A DNA stretch of 55,890 nucleotides from Novosphingobium organovorum (GCF_022832435.1 NZ_JALHLF010000009.1:1-55890); one strand, 5' to 3'. Shown: positions 37,480 through 47,939, counted from the stretch's first letter. The notes: a model not told the origin generated them from the sequence alone. Made by a program: numbers and translations.

Positions 37480-37925
37480 TCGAGCCCCTGACCGCTGTCG
37501 AAATCGTCCTCCTCAACATCGTCATCCTCGACAAGGCCCTCGGCAAAGATGCAGATGTCCTCGTCGGCATCGATCACGACCTCGATCGGCGCCAGCCCCT
37601 GCCCGAGGCACGGCCCCGCCACGCATTCGCCCGAGCCCAGGTCGAACAGCGCGCCGTGCTTGCCGCACTGGATGCGCAGGCCTTCACCGTCGAGGAACTC
37701 GCCCTCCTCCCAGTCGAGGTTGGTGTTCTGGTGCGGGCAGCGATTCTCGAAGGCGCGCACGTTGCGCCCCCAGCGCAGCACGAAGATCGGCCAGGGACCG
37801 ACCGTGCCGTCCAACTCGCGCCGCGCGAGCACGAAGGGCACCGCGCGGCGATTGGGAATGTCCGACACCGCACAGAGCGCGAAAGGCGAAGCACCGCACG
37901 GCTCCTGGCGCGGCGCGGCGGTCAT
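37476..37925 (-). CDS. Rieske 2Fe-2S protein
   Basis: 149 aa with a Rieske cluster motif: CPHQN (C-x-H) near residue 63 and CGKHGALFDLGSGEC (C-x2-H) near 87-101. There is no signal peptide, so it is cytoplasmic. The C-terminus is very acidic (DDDVEEDDFDSG). It overlaps cooA (4 bp) and the truncated-haemoglobin gene (4 bp), so all are translationally coupled. Rieske proteins of this type accompany nif genes in some alphaproteobacteria and may carry electrons to an O2- or NO-handling partner, which is inference. Confidence 0.88.
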   Translation of the reverse strand: MTAAPRQEPCGASPFALCAVSDIPNRRAVPFVLARRELDGTVGPWPIFVLRWGRNVRAFENRCPHQNTNLDWEEGEFLDGEGLRIQCGKHGALFDLGSGECVAGPCLGQGLAPIEVVIDADEDICIFAEGLVEDDDVEEDDFDSGQGLE

Positions 37926-38347
37926 GACGCGGCGGGCGCCGCCGGTGCGCCGGGCTTGGGCAGCGGCAACATCCCCATCTTGAAGCTGGCGGTCATGTGC
38001 CGGGCGCGCTGGAGGGCGCTCGCCGCCAGCGGCTCAGGCAGCGTTTCCTCGACCGCCTGGACAAAGGCGCGCATCCAGCGGGTGAAGTCCTCCTCCTCGA
38101 CGGTGAGCGTCAGATGGTGGCTGTAGGGGGTCCCACGCTGGTAGCGATCGGTGCCGAGCAGCGCGTGCGACCAGAAGTCGCGCACGAAGCCGTAGTGCTC
38201 GGCGAAATCGGGGATCACCCGCGCAAACATCGGGCCCAGCCGATCGTCCTTGTCGCACAGCGCGTAGAACCGGCGGACCATCGCGTCGATCGCGATTTCG
38301 GCCATCTCGCCCTCGCCCACCGCGGGGCCGATATCGCACCCGCTCAT
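37922..38347 (-). CDS. Group 3 truncated haemoglobin
   Basis: A 141-aa globin of the trHb3 type: MVRRFYALCDKDDRLGPMF near residues 23-41, then FWSHALLG and PYSHHLTLTVEEEDFTRW with the proximal His. It binds O2, NO or CO with haem. In a nif operon it would lower free O2 or NO around nitrogenase, or serve the coupled Rieske protein. It overlaps nifQ (4 bp) and the Rieske gene (4 bp). Normal length for the group. Confidence 0.88.
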   Translation of the reverse strand: MSGCDIGPAVGEGEMAEIAIDAMVRRFYALCDKDDRLGPMFARVIPDFAEHYGFVRDFWSHALLGTDRYQRGTPYSHHLTLTVEEEDFTRWMRAFVQAVEETLPEPLAASALQRARHMTASFKMGMLPLPKPGAPAAPAAS

Positions 38348-38970
38348 GCGTGCCCCGCCATGCCGGATGAGGGCGCCTTGCCATTGGCAATCCGGGCCAG
38401 CAGCGCCTCGCCGTCCTCAGGCCCGAAGCAGGCATCAAAATCGTCGCACTCGGCGCAGACCGGCACCGAACAGAGCCGGAAACCCTCCGACGAGCACATC
38501 ATGCGATAGAAGAACTTCTTCCACTTCATGTCGTTCGCATTCTTGAGCGCGAGGCGCGGAAAATGGAGCTGCATGAGCATCGAAAGTTCGCTCCGGCTGG
38601 CAAAGCCAAGGTCCTGCCACAAGTGGTTGGGCCGCTGGCAGCGCCGCGCGACGAGCCGCGCCATCAGCAGTTCGAACACCGAAGCCGCTCCGCAGTTCAT
38701 CCACAGAATGTCACGCAGCGCCTGCTCCTCGCGCCCGACCCATGGCGTGCCCGCTTCGGGCAGGACGACCTGGGGAAAGGCGATCCGGCACAGCTCGCCC
38801 AGTTCCTCGCCATCGAGCCCGGTCGCCACAGCGAGCGAGGTGCCCTCAACCTCGGCCTCGTAGAACGCCAGCGCAAGGACCGAGGCGGCCAGATGCACGT
38901 CGACCGGATCGATCCGCGCACGCCCCCCTTGCCAGAGCAGCTCGGCATAAATGGCTTCGGCACGTCCCAT
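38344..38970 (-). CDS. nifQ: NifQ, molybdenum donor for FeMo-cofactor
   Basis: A 208-aa protein with the C-terminal cysteine motif CSVPVCAECDDFDACF, that is C-x4-C-x2-C-x5-C, near residues 167-182. This is the NifQ Mo-Fe-S binding signature. KWKKFFYRMMCSSEGF just upstream is also typical. NifQ passes Mo to NifEN. An 87-bp spacer separates it from fdxB. Confidence 0.93.
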   Translation of the reverse strand: MGRAEAIYAELLWQGGRARIDPVDVHLAASVLALAFYEAEVEGTSLAVATGLDGEELGELCRIAFPQVVLPEAGTPWVGREEQALRDILWMNCGAASVFELLMARLVARRCQRPNHLWQDLGFASRSELSMLMQLHFPRLALKNANDMKWKKFFYRMMCSSEGFRLCSVPVCAECDDFDACFGPEDGEALLARIANGKAPSSGMAGHA

Positions 38971-39057
38971 CTTCGCTATCCTCCTGTGTCCTTGGCTGTC
39001 GCCGCCCCTTTTTCCGTTCGGTCTCTCCCGCTTGGTCTCGTCGTTCGAAGGGCCGTC

Positions 39058-39351
39058 TCAGGCGGCCTTGGCGTGGGTCTGGCAGTTGGTCGGGCACACC
39101 CGCGCGCAGGCACCGCAACCGATGCAGGCATCGGCGTCGTTCATCGCCATGACCCGCTTCTCGATCTCGTCGTCGTCGTCATCCTCGTCGAGTTCGACGA
39201 TCTCGCCGTCCTCGTTGAGCCCCTTCAAGGTCATCACCGCACGCCCGCAGACCTTGAAGCAGCGCCCGCAGCCGATGCACGCCTCAGGGTCGATCGAGAG
39301 CAGGTATTCGGGCACCCATTCGCGCCCGCCACGGGTCAGAAGCGCGGTCAC
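39058..39351 (-). CDS. fdxB: Ferredoxin III, nif-specific (FdxB type)
   Basis: A 97-aa 2x(4Fe-4S) ferredoxin. The first cluster motif CIGCGRCFKVCGRAV lies near residues 25-39, and the second CIGCGACARVCPTNCQT near 76-91. The Asp/Glu-rich linker between them (DEDDDDDEIE) is typical of the nif-specific ferredoxin III. It overlaps the DUF683 gene by 4 bp. Confidence 0.93.
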   Translation of the reverse strand: MTALLTRGGREWVPEYLLSIDPEACIGCGRCFKVCGRAVMTLKGLNEDGEIVELDEDDDDDEIEKRVMAMNDADACIGCGACARVCPTNCQTHAKAA

Positions 39352-39581
39352 GACGCGCTCTCCAGCGCGCGCATCTGCGCCTTCATGGCCTCCAGCGCCG
39401 CGTAGCTGGCGCAGACCCGCTCGGCGACCTTCATCACGTTGGCCAGCCCCACGGGCAGTTCCTCGGACAAGTCGTGCAAGTCCATCTTGGCCTGCATCGC
39501 ACGCGCCGAGAGCTTCTTCACTTCGGCCTTCATCGCTTCCAGATCGGGCGCCCGATCATCGGGGACATGCGCATCGGACAT
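39348..39581 (-). CDS. DUF683/CCE_0567-type small metalloprotein
   Basis: A 77-aa helical protein, MSDAHVPDD at the start, then KAEVKKLSARAMQAKMDLHD and DLSEELPVGLANVMKVA. The family (DUF683) almost always sits between the NifX-associated gene and fdxB in nif clusters. ATG 39581 is used; longer frames have no coding character. The exact role is not settled. Confidence 0.88.
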   Translation of the reverse strand: MSDAHVPDDRAPDLEAMKAEVKKLSARAMQAKMDLHDLSEELPVGLANVMKVAERVCASYAALEAMKAQMRALESAS

Positions 39582-39595
39582 GGCACCGGCCTCCC

Positions 39596-40054
39596 TCAAT
39601 AATCCGCCACGGCGGGAAATTTCGTAATCATGTCGCTGGCCTGCCCGATCAGTTTCTCGGCCTCGGAATTGAGCTTTTCCAGACTGTCGAAACCGAAGCG
39701 ATGAACGTCGCGCAGCGACTTGTTGACGACCACCAGCCGCCCGGCGATCAGCACCATGCGTCCGAAGCCTTCGTGGCTCATCTTCATCATCGGCTGGACC
39801 ATGCGGCGCGTGCGGCGTTCGATCTCCAGGCACAGCGCGCCGTAGAACAGCTCCAGCCGCCAGAGCGTGTCGGGATCGGGATCGCCGATGATCGGGATCG
39901 CGCGGCGCGCTTCCTTGTCGAGCAGATAGGGGGCGAGCAGTTCGCCGTCCGCCTTGCGCTCCCAATGGCCGTGGGTGTCCTGCGCACGGATCTGGCGCAC
40001 CAGCGCGGCGGCGAAACCTTCGATCGCCAGGGCCTCGATAACCTGTTCAGACAT
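39596..40054 (-). CDS. NifX-associated nitrogen fixation protein
   Basis: A 152-aa protein of the NifX-associated (DUF269) family, seen by [20 protein letters not shown] and [20 protein letters not shown]. It always follows nifX. It may help FeMo-co transit or NifX function. It starts 3 bp after nifX. Confidence 0.9.
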   Translation of the reverse strand: MSEQVIEALAIEGFAAALVRQIRAQDTHGHWERKADGELLAPYLLDKEARRAIPIIGDPDPDTLWRLELFYGALCLEIERRTRRMVQPMMKMSHEGFGRMVLIAGRLVVVNKSLRDVHRFGFDSLEKLNSEAEKLIGQASDMITKFPAVADY

Positions 40055-40057
40055 GGC

Positions 40058-40474
40058 TCACGCCTCCTCTTCCTCGAAATCGTCGTCGAACTGGGCCTGC
40101 TTCTCGCCCGACTTGGCCATGACCTTGCGCAGCCAGGGCGGCGGAGTGCCCTTGAGCACCTGTTGCAGCTTGGCGAGCATACCCTCGATCGGTTCGGGCT
40201 CGGGCACTTTCATGGGGTGGATGTTCTGCGCGACGACGCGCGCCGCCCCCGAACCGCCGATCGCGGCGACGACCAGGATCGAAACCCCTTCGAGCGCCTT
40301 GAGCTTGGGTTCGAGCTTGTCCTCGTTGCCATCCTCGTTGAGCTCGCCCGAGAATTCCGCGACCCTGTCGAGCGCCCAGCCCTCGGGCGTGAGATCGTAG
40401 ATCGCGATGTTGCGCGCCCAACCGAAGTGCGCGTCGATGCGTTCGAGGTCCTGCGTGGCAAAGGCGACTTTCAT
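40058..40474 (-). CDS. nifX: NifX, FeMo-cofactor precursor carrier
   Basis: A 138-aa dinitrogenase iron-molybdenum cofactor-type fold: MKVAFATQDLERIDAHFGWA (conserved opening with the His) then ILVVAAIGGSGAARVVAQNI. It holds FeMo-co precursors during transfer from NifEN. It overlaps the nifN stop (ATGA). The C-terminus is acidic. Confidence 0.95.
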   Translation of the reverse strand: MKVAFATQDLERIDAHFGWARNIAIYDLTPEGWALDRVAEFSGELNEDGNEDKLEPKLKALEGVSILVVAAIGGSGAARVVAQNIHPMKVPEPEPIEGMLAKLQQVLKGTPPPWLRKVMAKSGEKQAQFDDDFEEEEA

Positions 40475-41868
40475 GGCACAAGCTCCTTTTCAGCGTGGGG
40501 TGACGGGTCGGACGATGGCGCGCACGCGCCCTCTTCGGGCCAGGCGTTGCGCCAGTCCTCGGGGCCGGGCTCGTGGTGGCGGTGCATCAGCATGTTGCCC
40601 ACCGCGAACAGCAGATCGCGCGTGCCGCGATAGCCCACGGTCACGAGGTGCGCCGCGCCCAGCGTGTCGAACATCGGGATACCGATGCGAAAATGCGGCA
40701 GATGAAGCCGCTCGGCGGCCTGGCGCCCGTGGCTGTGGGTCATCAGGATGTCGGCCTGCGCCGCGCCCGCCTCGAGATCTTCAAGATCGCCGAGCAGAAC
40801 TTCCTCGCAGGGGATCTTCGCGATGATCGGCGAGGTCGTGGTGGTCACCGCCGAGACGACCTCGGCCCCCACTTCGCCCAGCGCCGAGACCAGCGCGAAG
40901 AGGAGGTCCGGCTCGGCGCCGATGGCAAACTTGCGCCCGCCGATGTGGAAATGCGAATCGAGCATCGCGTCGACCAGCTGGCCGCGCTGGCGGCGGTAAC
41001 GGGGAGGCACCGGCTGGCCCGAGATCATCGAGAGGAAGCCGTAAAGCTCATCACAGGCGGCCAGCCCGGTCAGGCGTTCGAACAGGCGAAAGGGAACACC
41101 CGATTTCGCTTCCAGCGCCTGTGCCGGCGCGCGCATCTGTTCGCCGATCGCCAGCGTCCAGCTGGCAAGGCCCATCGCGCGCACTTCCTCAGGCCCGGTT
41201 CCGCCAAGCGTGGTAGGGGTAAATTCCTCGGGGATGTGCCCGTCGAGCGAGCCCGACAGGTCGGGCAGGAAGGTCGGGATAAGGCCAAAGCTCTCGATGA
41301 TCGCGCGCAGTTCGTCGATGTCGCCCGGCGTCACGTGGCAGCCGGGCAGGACATTGATGCGGCGCGGATCGCGGATCGCGCCGTCCGCCCCGGTCACCAT
41401 CGCCTCGACCATGGCGGTCACCGCTTTGGTCCAGCCATCCTCGAACGCGCCCGAAAAATCGGGGGTGGAGCATTGGACGATCGCGACCCCGGCCAGTTCG
41501 GGATGGCGCTGGCGGATGAGTTCGACGAAACCGGCGAGGTCATCGCCCTTCACCTCGGTCACCCCGGTGGAACAGATGCCAATCAGTTCGGGCCTGGTCT
41601 TGGCGACGATGTTGAGCACCGCCTGCTCGACATTCTCGAACCCGCCCAGCACCGTCGCCACTTCGGACATCGCGGTGGTCTGCAAGGGGATCGCCTCGCG
41701 AAAGTGGCGCACGAACAGGACCAGGCCGAAACTGGTGCACCCTTGCGAGCCGTGCAGCAGCGGCATCGCCGCGCGCATCCCCATGAAGGCCAGCGCGCCG
41801 CCGATCGGCTGGCTCATCTTGAGCGGGTTGACCGTGCAGGCCTTACGGGACTTGACGAGCTGTGCCAT
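40471..41868 (-). CDS. nifN: FeMo-cofactor scaffold subunit NifN
   Basis: A 465-aa nitrogenase beta-like subunit. It opens with KACTVNPLKMSQPIGGALAF, then MPLLHGSQGCTSFGLVLFVR with the cluster Cys, and ICSTGVTEVKGDDL. With NifE it forms the scaffold on which FeMo-co is built. It ends by overlapping nifX. Length within the NifN range. Confidence 0.96.
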   Translation of the reverse strand: MAQLVKSRKACTVNPLKMSQPIGGALAFMGMRAAMPLLHGSQGCTSFGLVLFVRHFREAIPLQTTAMSEVATVLGGFENVEQAVLNIVAKTRPELIGICSTGVTEVKGDDLAGFVELIRQRHPELAGVAIVQCSTPDFSGAFEDGWTKAVTAMVEAMVTGADGAIRDPRRINVLPGCHVTPGDIDELRAIIESFGLIPTFLPDLSGSLDGHIPEEFTPTTLGGTGPEEVRAMGLASWTLAIGEQMRAPAQALEAKSGVPFRLFERLTGLAACDELYGFLSMISGQPVPPRYRRQRGQLVDAMLDSHFHIGGRKFAIGAEPDLLFALVSALGEVGAEVVSAVTTTTSPIIAKIPCEEVLLGDLEDLEAGAAQADILMTHSHGRQAAERLHLPHFRIGIPMFDTLGAAHLVTVGYRGTRDLLFAVGNMLMHRHHEPGPEDWRNAWPEEGACAPSSDPSPHAEKELVP

Positions 41869-41870
41869 GG

Positions 41871-43370
41871 CTATGCGGCTTCCTTTCCCCGAACGGTTGC
41901 ACGGCCGGTGTCAGGGGGATTGGCGGAACGAACGGAAGCCACATGCCCCGGGGCGTCCAGGGCCCGGTCCTGCCATGCCACATCGCCCGCCCTCTCCCAC
42001 GGTGCGGGACGACGCACTTCCTGCCAGACCGGGTTGGCAAGCGTGCGGTCTATTTCGGCCACCATCGCGACCATGCCGTGATAGCCGGCAAAGGCGACGT
42101 GGCGTTCCTGGTTGATGTCCATCCAGGGCATCGAGGCCTTGAGCGCGATGAACTGCGAACGCCCGCCCGAAAGCATGATGTCGGCTTCGGCGTCCTTCAG
42201 CTTGCGGTACATCTCGCGCGGGGCCAGGTTGTCGAACATGTGGGCGTCATCGCCCATCAGCTTCTTGACCTTCTCCTTGTCCTCGCGGGTCGATTTCTTG
42301 ACCGAGGTGCCCACGATCGTCATCCCCGCCTCCTGCAGCGCGGCGACGACCGACCAGCTCTTCACCCCGCCGGTCACGAGCAGGACCTTCTTGCCCGAAA
42401 GGCGCTGCTTGTACGGTTCGATCGCGGCCCAGGCGCGCGCTTCCTCGCGCGTAATGACCGCTTCTGTGCGCGCCATCAGTTCGCCGTCGGCGCCCCGCTC
42501 GACCAGCAGGCGCGCGATCTCGCGCAGCGTGTCGGACATGTCTTCGATGCCGTAGAAGCTGCCTTCGAAGAAGGGGATGCCGTAGCGTTCCTCCATCTTG
42601 CGCGCGACGTTGATCATCGCCTTGGAGCAGACCATCATCGCCGCCTTCGCGCGGTGCGACCAGGCGACTTCCTCGTAGCGCGCATCGCCCGAAATGCACG
42701 AGAGGATGCGGATGCCCAGTTCATCGAGCAGCGGCCGGATCTGCCACAGCTCGCCCGAGAGGTTGTATTCGCCGATCACGTTGATGTCGTAGGGCGTGGT
42801 GTATTCGGGCTCCTTGGTCCCGATGACGTGCTTGAGCATGGCCTCGCCCGCCAGCTTGTTACCCAGGTTCTTGGGACCCACGAAGCCGGGCGAATGGATC
42901 GGAATGCAGGGCGTTGCGAACTTTTCAGCCGCGCGCTTGCACACCGCGTCGATGTCATCGCCGATCATCGCGGGAACGCAGGTCTCATAGACGAAGACCG
43001 CCGGCGGCGCGTATTTTTCGACGATCTCGCGGATCGCCTTGAACAGGTGCTTCTCACCGCCAAAGACGATGTCGTTCTCGGTCATGTCGGTGGTGAAGCC
43101 GGTGCGGTAGAGCTTCGATCCCGAGGACTTGGCCCCGCGGTTGTCCCACGAATTGCCCTCGCAGGCGATCGGACCATGGACGAGATGGGCGACATCGGTG
43201 ATCGGCTGGAGCGCGATCTTGGCACCGTCAAAGGCACAGCCACCCGCAGCCCCACCCGGCTGCAACTGCTTGGTGCAGCCCTTCTTGCGCTCCTTTTCGG
43301 ATTTCGCCTGGTTCTTGCCGCACGAAGGCTCGTTGAACACGTCCTGGATGGTCTGGTTGAGACTGGTCAT
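41871..43370 (-). CDS. nifE: FeMo-cofactor scaffold subunit NifE
   Basis: A 499-aa nitrogenase alpha-like subunit. GCAFDGAKIALQPITDVAHL and HGPIACEGNSWDNRGAKSSG are the NifE cluster-binding segments, then VYETCVPAMIGDDIDAVCKR. The C-terminal 45 residues are an Ala/Arg/Pro-rich extension. It lies 2 bp before nifN and 84 bp after nifK, with a hairpin in that gap. nifT was not seen. Confidence 0.96.
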   Translation of the reverse strand: MTSLNQTIQDVFNEPSCGKNQAKSEKERKKGCTKQLQPGGAAGGCAFDGAKIALQPITDVAHLVHGPIACEGNSWDNRGAKSSGSKLYRTGFTTDMTENDIVFGGEKHLFKAIREIVEKYAPPAVFVYETCVPAMIGDDIDAVCKRAAEKFATPCIPIHSPGFVGPKNLGNKLAGEAMLKHVIGTKEPEYTTPYDINVIGEYNLSGELWQIRPLLDELGIRILSCISGDARYEEVAWSHRAKAAMMVCSKAMINVARKMEERYGIPFFEGSFYGIEDMSDTLREIARLLVERGADGELMARTEAVITREEARAWAAIEPYKQRLSGKKVLLVTGGVKSWSVVAALQEAGMTIVGTSVKKSTREDKEKVKKLMGDDAHMFDNLAPREMYRKLKDAEADIMLSGGRSQFIALKASMPWMDINQERHVAFAGYHGMVAMVAEIDRTLANPVWQEVRRPAPWERAGDVAWQDRALDAPGHVASVRSANPPDTGRATVRGKEAA

Positions 43371-43414
43371 GGCGGCGATCTCCGTTGGGGGCGGTTGGAG
43401 GCGGTGAAGGAAGC

Positions 43415-43444
43415 GTCCCCCGCCGTCTCGTGGCGGCGGGGGAC
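43415..43444 (-). terminator. Stem-loop in the nifK-nifE spacer
   Basis: A perfect 11-bp stem (GTCCCCCGCCG / CGGCGGGGGAC) with an 8-base loop, without a T-run. It lies just after nifK and before nifE. Such a structure may lower nifEN transcript or stabilise nifHDK mRNA. Confidence 0.6.
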
Positions 43445-43454
43445 CAAGGGACGC

Positions 43455-45014
43455 TCAGCGAATGATGTCGTAGCTGTAGTCCGTCTTGCTGGGCACGTTG
43501 GTGGTCGCGTCCATGTGCTCGAAGATCCGGTCGAGGATCGTGACGAGGACGTTGAGACCGCCCTGGTAGCCCCACACCGGGTAGCGGTGCTTGTGGTGGC
43601 GATCGAAGATCGGGAAGCCGATGCGGATCAGCGGCACGCCGGTGTCGCGCTCCAGATACTTGCCGTAAGTGTTGCCGATCAGGAAATCGGGCTTCTCGGT
43701 GAACAGGAGCGAGCGCATGTGCCACAGGTCCTTGCCCGGATAGGCTTGGCAACCCGCACCGAAGGGCGAGCTGTCGAACAGTTCCTGCATCTTCGCCGCC
43801 CAGGCCTTGCCGCCATTGGTGGAGAGCACCACCACCGGCTCACCGCCCAGTTCCATGACGAACTTGGCAAGGCCATAGGCCAGGTCCGGATCGCCATAGA
43901 TCGCGAACTTCTTGCCGTGGATGTGGGCGTTGGAGTCCGCGATCGCATCGACCAGGCGGCCGCGTTCCTTGGCCAGTTCGTCGGGGATCTCGACGCCCGC
44001 CATGCGCGCCACTTCCATCACGAAGCTGTCGGTCGCCTCGACCCCGATGGGGTGGTTGAAGGCGGCCGTTTCCTGCCCGTGCGCGGCAATGAACGGCAGG
44101 GTCTTTTCGGTGCAGTATTCCTGCATCGAGATCGTACCCTTGGCGTGGATCGCGTTGGCGGCGTCTTCCAGCGTGGTGCCGCCGTCGTACATGCGAAACT
44201 CGCCATCGGTCGGCGTGTCCCACACGTCCGACTGATCGCCCAGGATCGTGTAGTCGATCTTCATCATGTCGAAGATGCGCTTCACTTCACGCAGGTTGCC
44301 GACCGCGTAGCCATCGAACCCGTTGAGGAAGTTGATCGAACCGTTGGCGACGCGCTCGAGCTTGGGCGCGGTCTTGGCCTTGCCGTCCCAGAAATGCTCC
44401 AGGATGCCCTTCATGGCGTTGTCGTAGCCGGTGATGTGGCTGCCGACGAAAGCCGGAGTGTGGGCGAAGGGCACGTCGAAGTCCTCGGGAACCGAGTCCT
44501 TCTCCTTGGCGGTCTTGATGAAGGCGTTGAGGTCATCGCCGATGACTTCGGCCATGCAGGTGGTCGACACCGCGATCATCTTGGGCTTGTACATCGCATA
44601 GGCGTTGGCAAGCCCGTCAATCATGTTGGTGAGCCCGCCGAACACCGCGGCATCCTCGGTCATCGAGGAGGAGACGCAGCTGGTCGGCTCCTTGAAGTGG
44701 CGCGAAAAGTGCGAGCGGTAATAGGCCACACAGCCTTGCGAGCCGTGGACGAAGGGCAGCGTGCTTTCAAAGCCGACCGCGGCGAAGACGGCGCCCAGGG
44801 GCTGGCACGCCTTGGCCGGGTTGATCGTCAGCGCCTCGCGGGAAAAGTTGAGGTCCTTGTATTCCTCGGTCTTGGCCCATTCGCGCACGCGGGCGACTTC
44901 CTCGGCCGGGTGCGGGTTCTCGAACTCGGCCTTCTTGCGGGCGAGCATGTCCACGTATTCCTCACCGCGGAACAGCTCGAAGTGGTCTTTGACCTTATTT
45001 GCGTCCTGGGGCAT
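43455..45014 (-). CDS. nifK: Nitrogenase MoFe protein beta subunit
   Basis: A 519-aa NifK. It opens [14 protein letters not shown], then [20 protein letters not shown] (P-cluster Cys), [18 protein letters not shown] (P-cluster Cys), and a conserved C-terminal [13 protein letters not shown]. Together with NifD it forms the catalytic alpha2beta2 component. It starts 36 bp after nifD. Length is normal. Confidence 0.98.
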   Translation of the reverse strand: MPQDANKVKDHFELFRGEEYVDMLARKKAEFENPHPAEEVARVREWAKTEEYKDLNFSREALTINPAKACQPLGAVFAAVGFESTLPFVHGSQGCVAYYRSHFSRHFKEPTSCVSSSMTEDAAVFGGLTNMIDGLANAYAMYKPKMIAVSTTCMAEVIGDDLNAFIKTAKEKDSVPEDFDVPFAHTPAFVGSHITGYDNAMKGILEHFWDGKAKTAPKLERVANGSINFLNGFDGYAVGNLREVKRIFDMMKIDYTILGDQSDVWDTPTDGEFRMYDGGTTLEDAANAIHAKGTISMQEYCTEKTLPFIAAHGQETAAFNHPIGVEATDSFVMEVARMAGVEIPDELAKERGRLVDAIADSNAHIHGKKFAIYGDPDLAYGLAKFVMELGGEPVVVLSTNGGKAWAAKMQELFDSSPFGAGCQAYPGKDLWHMRSLLFTEKPDFLIGNTYGKYLERDTGVPLIRIGFPIFDRHHKHRYPVWGYQGGLNVLVTILDRIFEHMDATTNVPSKTDYSYDIIR

Positions 45015-45050
45015 CGGTGCCTCCTGTCATGATGGGGTGGGGATGGCGGC

Positions 45051-46553
45051 TCATTCGGCCGCGATCGCGAGATAGTCGCCGTCGTCCTTCTTCCAGGGCG
45101 TGGGCGCCATCGACCAGACCGGCGAGTTGATCGCCATGTCCATGTCGCGCGCGAAGATCGCGAAGCCGTCGTAGCCGTGGTAGGGGCCCGAGTAGTCCCA
45201 GCTGTGCATCTGGCGGAACGGCACGCCCATCTTCTGGAAGACGTACTTTTCCTTGATGCCCGAGCCCACGAGATCGGGCTGGATCTTCTCGACGAACTTC
45301 TCGAATTCGTAGCCGGTGACATCGTCGTAGATCAGCGTGCCGTCCTTGACGTAGTGCTGGGCGGTGCGCTGGTAATCGTCGTTGTGGCCGAATTCGTAGC
45401 CCGTGCCGACCACTTCCATGCCCAGGTCCTCATAGGCCCCGATGACGTGACGCGGACGCAGGCCGCCGACGTAGAGCATGACCGTCTTGCCTTCGAGGCG
45501 CGGGCGGTACTTGGCGATCACGCCCTCGACCAGCGCCTTGTACTTGGCGATGACCTTCTCGGCGTTTTCCTGGATGCTCTCGTCGAAGTAGCTGGCGATC
45601 TTGCGCAGGCTTTCCTCGATCTTCGAAGGCCCGAAGAAGTTGTATTCCACCCAGGGAATGCCGTACTTTTCTTCCATGTGGCGCGAGATGTAGTTCATCG
45701 AGCGGTAGCAGTGCAGCACGTTGAGCTTGGCCTTGGGGGTCGCTTCCAGCTCGGCGATCGAACCATCGCCCGACCACTGGGCGATCACGCGAAGGCCCAT
45801 TTCCTCGAGCAGGATGCGGCTCGACCAGGCGTCGCCACCGATGTTGTAGTCGCCAATGATCGCGACATCGTAGGGCGAGGGTTCGAACAGCGGTTCCTTG
45901 CCCTCGCTCTTGTCGAACACCCAGTCGCGCACCGCGTCGTTGGCGATGTGGTGGCCGAGCGACTGCGAGACGCCGCGAAAGCCTTCGCAGCGCACCGGCA
46001 CGATGGTCTTGCCGCCGAATTCCTTGCTCTTGACCTTCGAGACCGCCTCGATGTCGTCGCCGATGAGGCCGATCGGGCATTCCGACTGGACGGTGATGCC
46101 CTTGTTGAGCGGGAACAGCTGCTCGATCTCGTCCATGATCTTGGCGAGCTTCTTGTCGCCGCCAAAGACGATGTCCTTTTCCTGGAAGTCGGAGGTGAAC
46201 TGCATGGTCACGAACGTGTCGATGCCGGTCGTGCCGATGTAGTAGTTGCGGCGCGCGGCCCAGGAATACTGGCCGCAGCCCACCGGACCGTGGCTGATGT
46301 GGATCATGTCCTTGATCGGGCCCCACACCACGCCCTTCGAGCCGGCGTAGGCGCAGCCGCGGATGGTCATGACACCGGGGATGGACTTGATGTTCGATTT
46401 CACGCCGCAGTCGCTCTTGCCCTCTTCGGATACGTTGAGGTGCTTGGCGCGGCGCTTGGCGGACTTGGCCGGGTAGACTTCAAGGACTTCCTGGATCAAC
46501 GCCCGGTTGCGTTCCTTGACTTCGGCAATGTCTGTTGGGGTTGAGACGCTCAT
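45051..46553 (-). CDS. nifD: Nitrogenase MoFe protein alpha subunit
   Basis: A 500-aa NifD from ATG 46553. Seen: [20 protein letters not shown] (P-cluster Cys), [11 protein letters not shown] (P-cluster Cys), [16 protein letters not shown] (P-cluster Cys), [20 protein letters not shown] (the FeMo-co Cys) and [16 protein letters not shown] (the FeMo-co His). All the ligands I looked for are present. It follows nifH after 121 bp containing a hairpin. Confidence 0.98.
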   Translation of the reverse strand: MSVSTPTDIAEVKERNRALIQEVLEVYPAKSAKRRAKHLNVSEEGKSDCGVKSNIKSIPGVMTIRGCAYAGSKGVVWGPIKDMIHISHGPVGCGQYSWAARRNYYIGTTGIDTFVTMQFTSDFQEKDIVFGGDKKLAKIMDEIEQLFPLNKGITVQSECPIGLIGDDIEAVSKVKSKEFGGKTIVPVRCEGFRGVSQSLGHHIANDAVRDWVFDKSEGKEPLFEPSPYDVAIIGDYNIGGDAWSSRILLEEMGLRVIAQWSGDGSIAELEATPKAKLNVLHCYRSMNYISRHMEEKYGIPWVEYNFFGPSKIEESLRKIASYFDESIQENAEKVIAKYKALVEGVIAKYRPRLEGKTVMLYVGGLRPRHVIGAYEDLGMEVVGTGYEFGHNDDYQRTAQHYVKDGTLIYDDVTGYEFEKFVEKIQPDLVGSGIKEKYVFQKMGVPFRQMHSWDYSGPYHGYDGFAIFARDMDMAINSPVWSMAPTPWKKDDGDYLAIAAE

Positions 46554-46610
46554 TTCGATGGACTCCTGGTTGATCCGTCCTTGCTCGTGGATCACGCTTG
46601 GGACCGGGGC

Positions 46611-46658
46611 CCGGCCCCCCTCGCTTCGCATGCCCATGAGAGGCGCGAGGGGAACCGG
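46611..46658 (-). ncRNA. Stem-loop in the nifH-nifD spacer
   Basis: On the transcribed strand CCGGUUCCCCUCGC pairs with GCGAGGGGGGCCGG, a 14-bp stem with two G-U pairs and a 20-base loop. It sits between nifH and nifD. It is a likely mRNA-stabilising or attenuating element, which would help make more NifH than NifDK. Call type is approximate; it is an mRNA structure, not a separate RNA gene. Confidence 0.55.
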
Positions 46659-46674
46659 ACGTTCACGGATGGGC

Positions 46675-47571
<897 letters not shown>

Positions 47572-47697
47572 TTAAAGCCGTTTCGCGCGGTGCTCGAAGA
47601 GAGGGCGGGGGGCCCCGTCTTCAAACCGGTTCTCTCCCCGACGCGTCTTCTTTCGTTGCGGCGGGTCAGCAGGCGCGGCCCGCTGCGCCACCCCCTC

Positions 47698-47713
47698 TGC
47701 ACGGGGCGTGCCA
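47698..47713 (-). promoter_or_regulatory. Sigma54 (-24/-12) promoter of nifHDK
   Basis: On the minus strand TGGCAC-GCCCC-GTGCA, with GG and GC ten bases apart. The right-hand element has G instead of the first T of TTGCA. It is 145 bp before the nifH start, leaving a leader of about 135 bases with no gene in it. Confidence 0.85.
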
Positions 47714-47783
47714 AATGCTCGCATTTGCGAAAATGCCCCGGAAAGCCGGGCTTCCGAGGCGTTTTCAGGGCCTGTCGCAAGCG

Positions 47784-47799
47784 TGTGACAAAGCCAACA
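47784..47799. promoter_or_regulatory. NifA upstream activator site 1 (nifH side)
   Basis: TGT-GACAAAGCCA-ACA, an exact TGT-N10-ACA site, about 70 bp upstream of the nifH -24 element and about 140 bp from the rightward sigma54 promoter. Confidence 0.8.
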
Positions 47800-47812
47800 A
47801 AGCGCCCCGGCC

Positions 47813-47828
47813 TGTCGCAAAGGACACA
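47813..47828. promoter_or_regulatory. NifA upstream activator site 2
   Basis: TGT-CGCAAAGGAC-ACA, a second exact NifA site, 29 bp from the first (about 2.8 helical turns). It lies about 112 bp from the rightward sigma54 promoter and about 100 bp from the nifH -24, so it can serve both. Confidence 0.8.
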
Positions 47829-47939
47829 CGCCAGCCGGAAATGTCACCGCCGTGTCGCAGCGCCGTTCGACCGCGCGTTCTGCCTGCAAGCGCGCACCCG
47901 CACGCCATCCTCGCGCGCAGGTGAGCGGGCGCGCGGATA

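Noticed and set aside
41862..45032. 1056-aa open frame on the plus strand opposite nifE and nifK
   Set aside because: Entirely antisense to two well-supported nif genes; its composition is the typical GC-rich shadow with Arg/Ala/His bias and no motif.
47773..47790. Third NifA site candidate, TGT...ACA
   Set aside because: The spacing is 12 rather than 10 bases, so only the two exact sites are reported.
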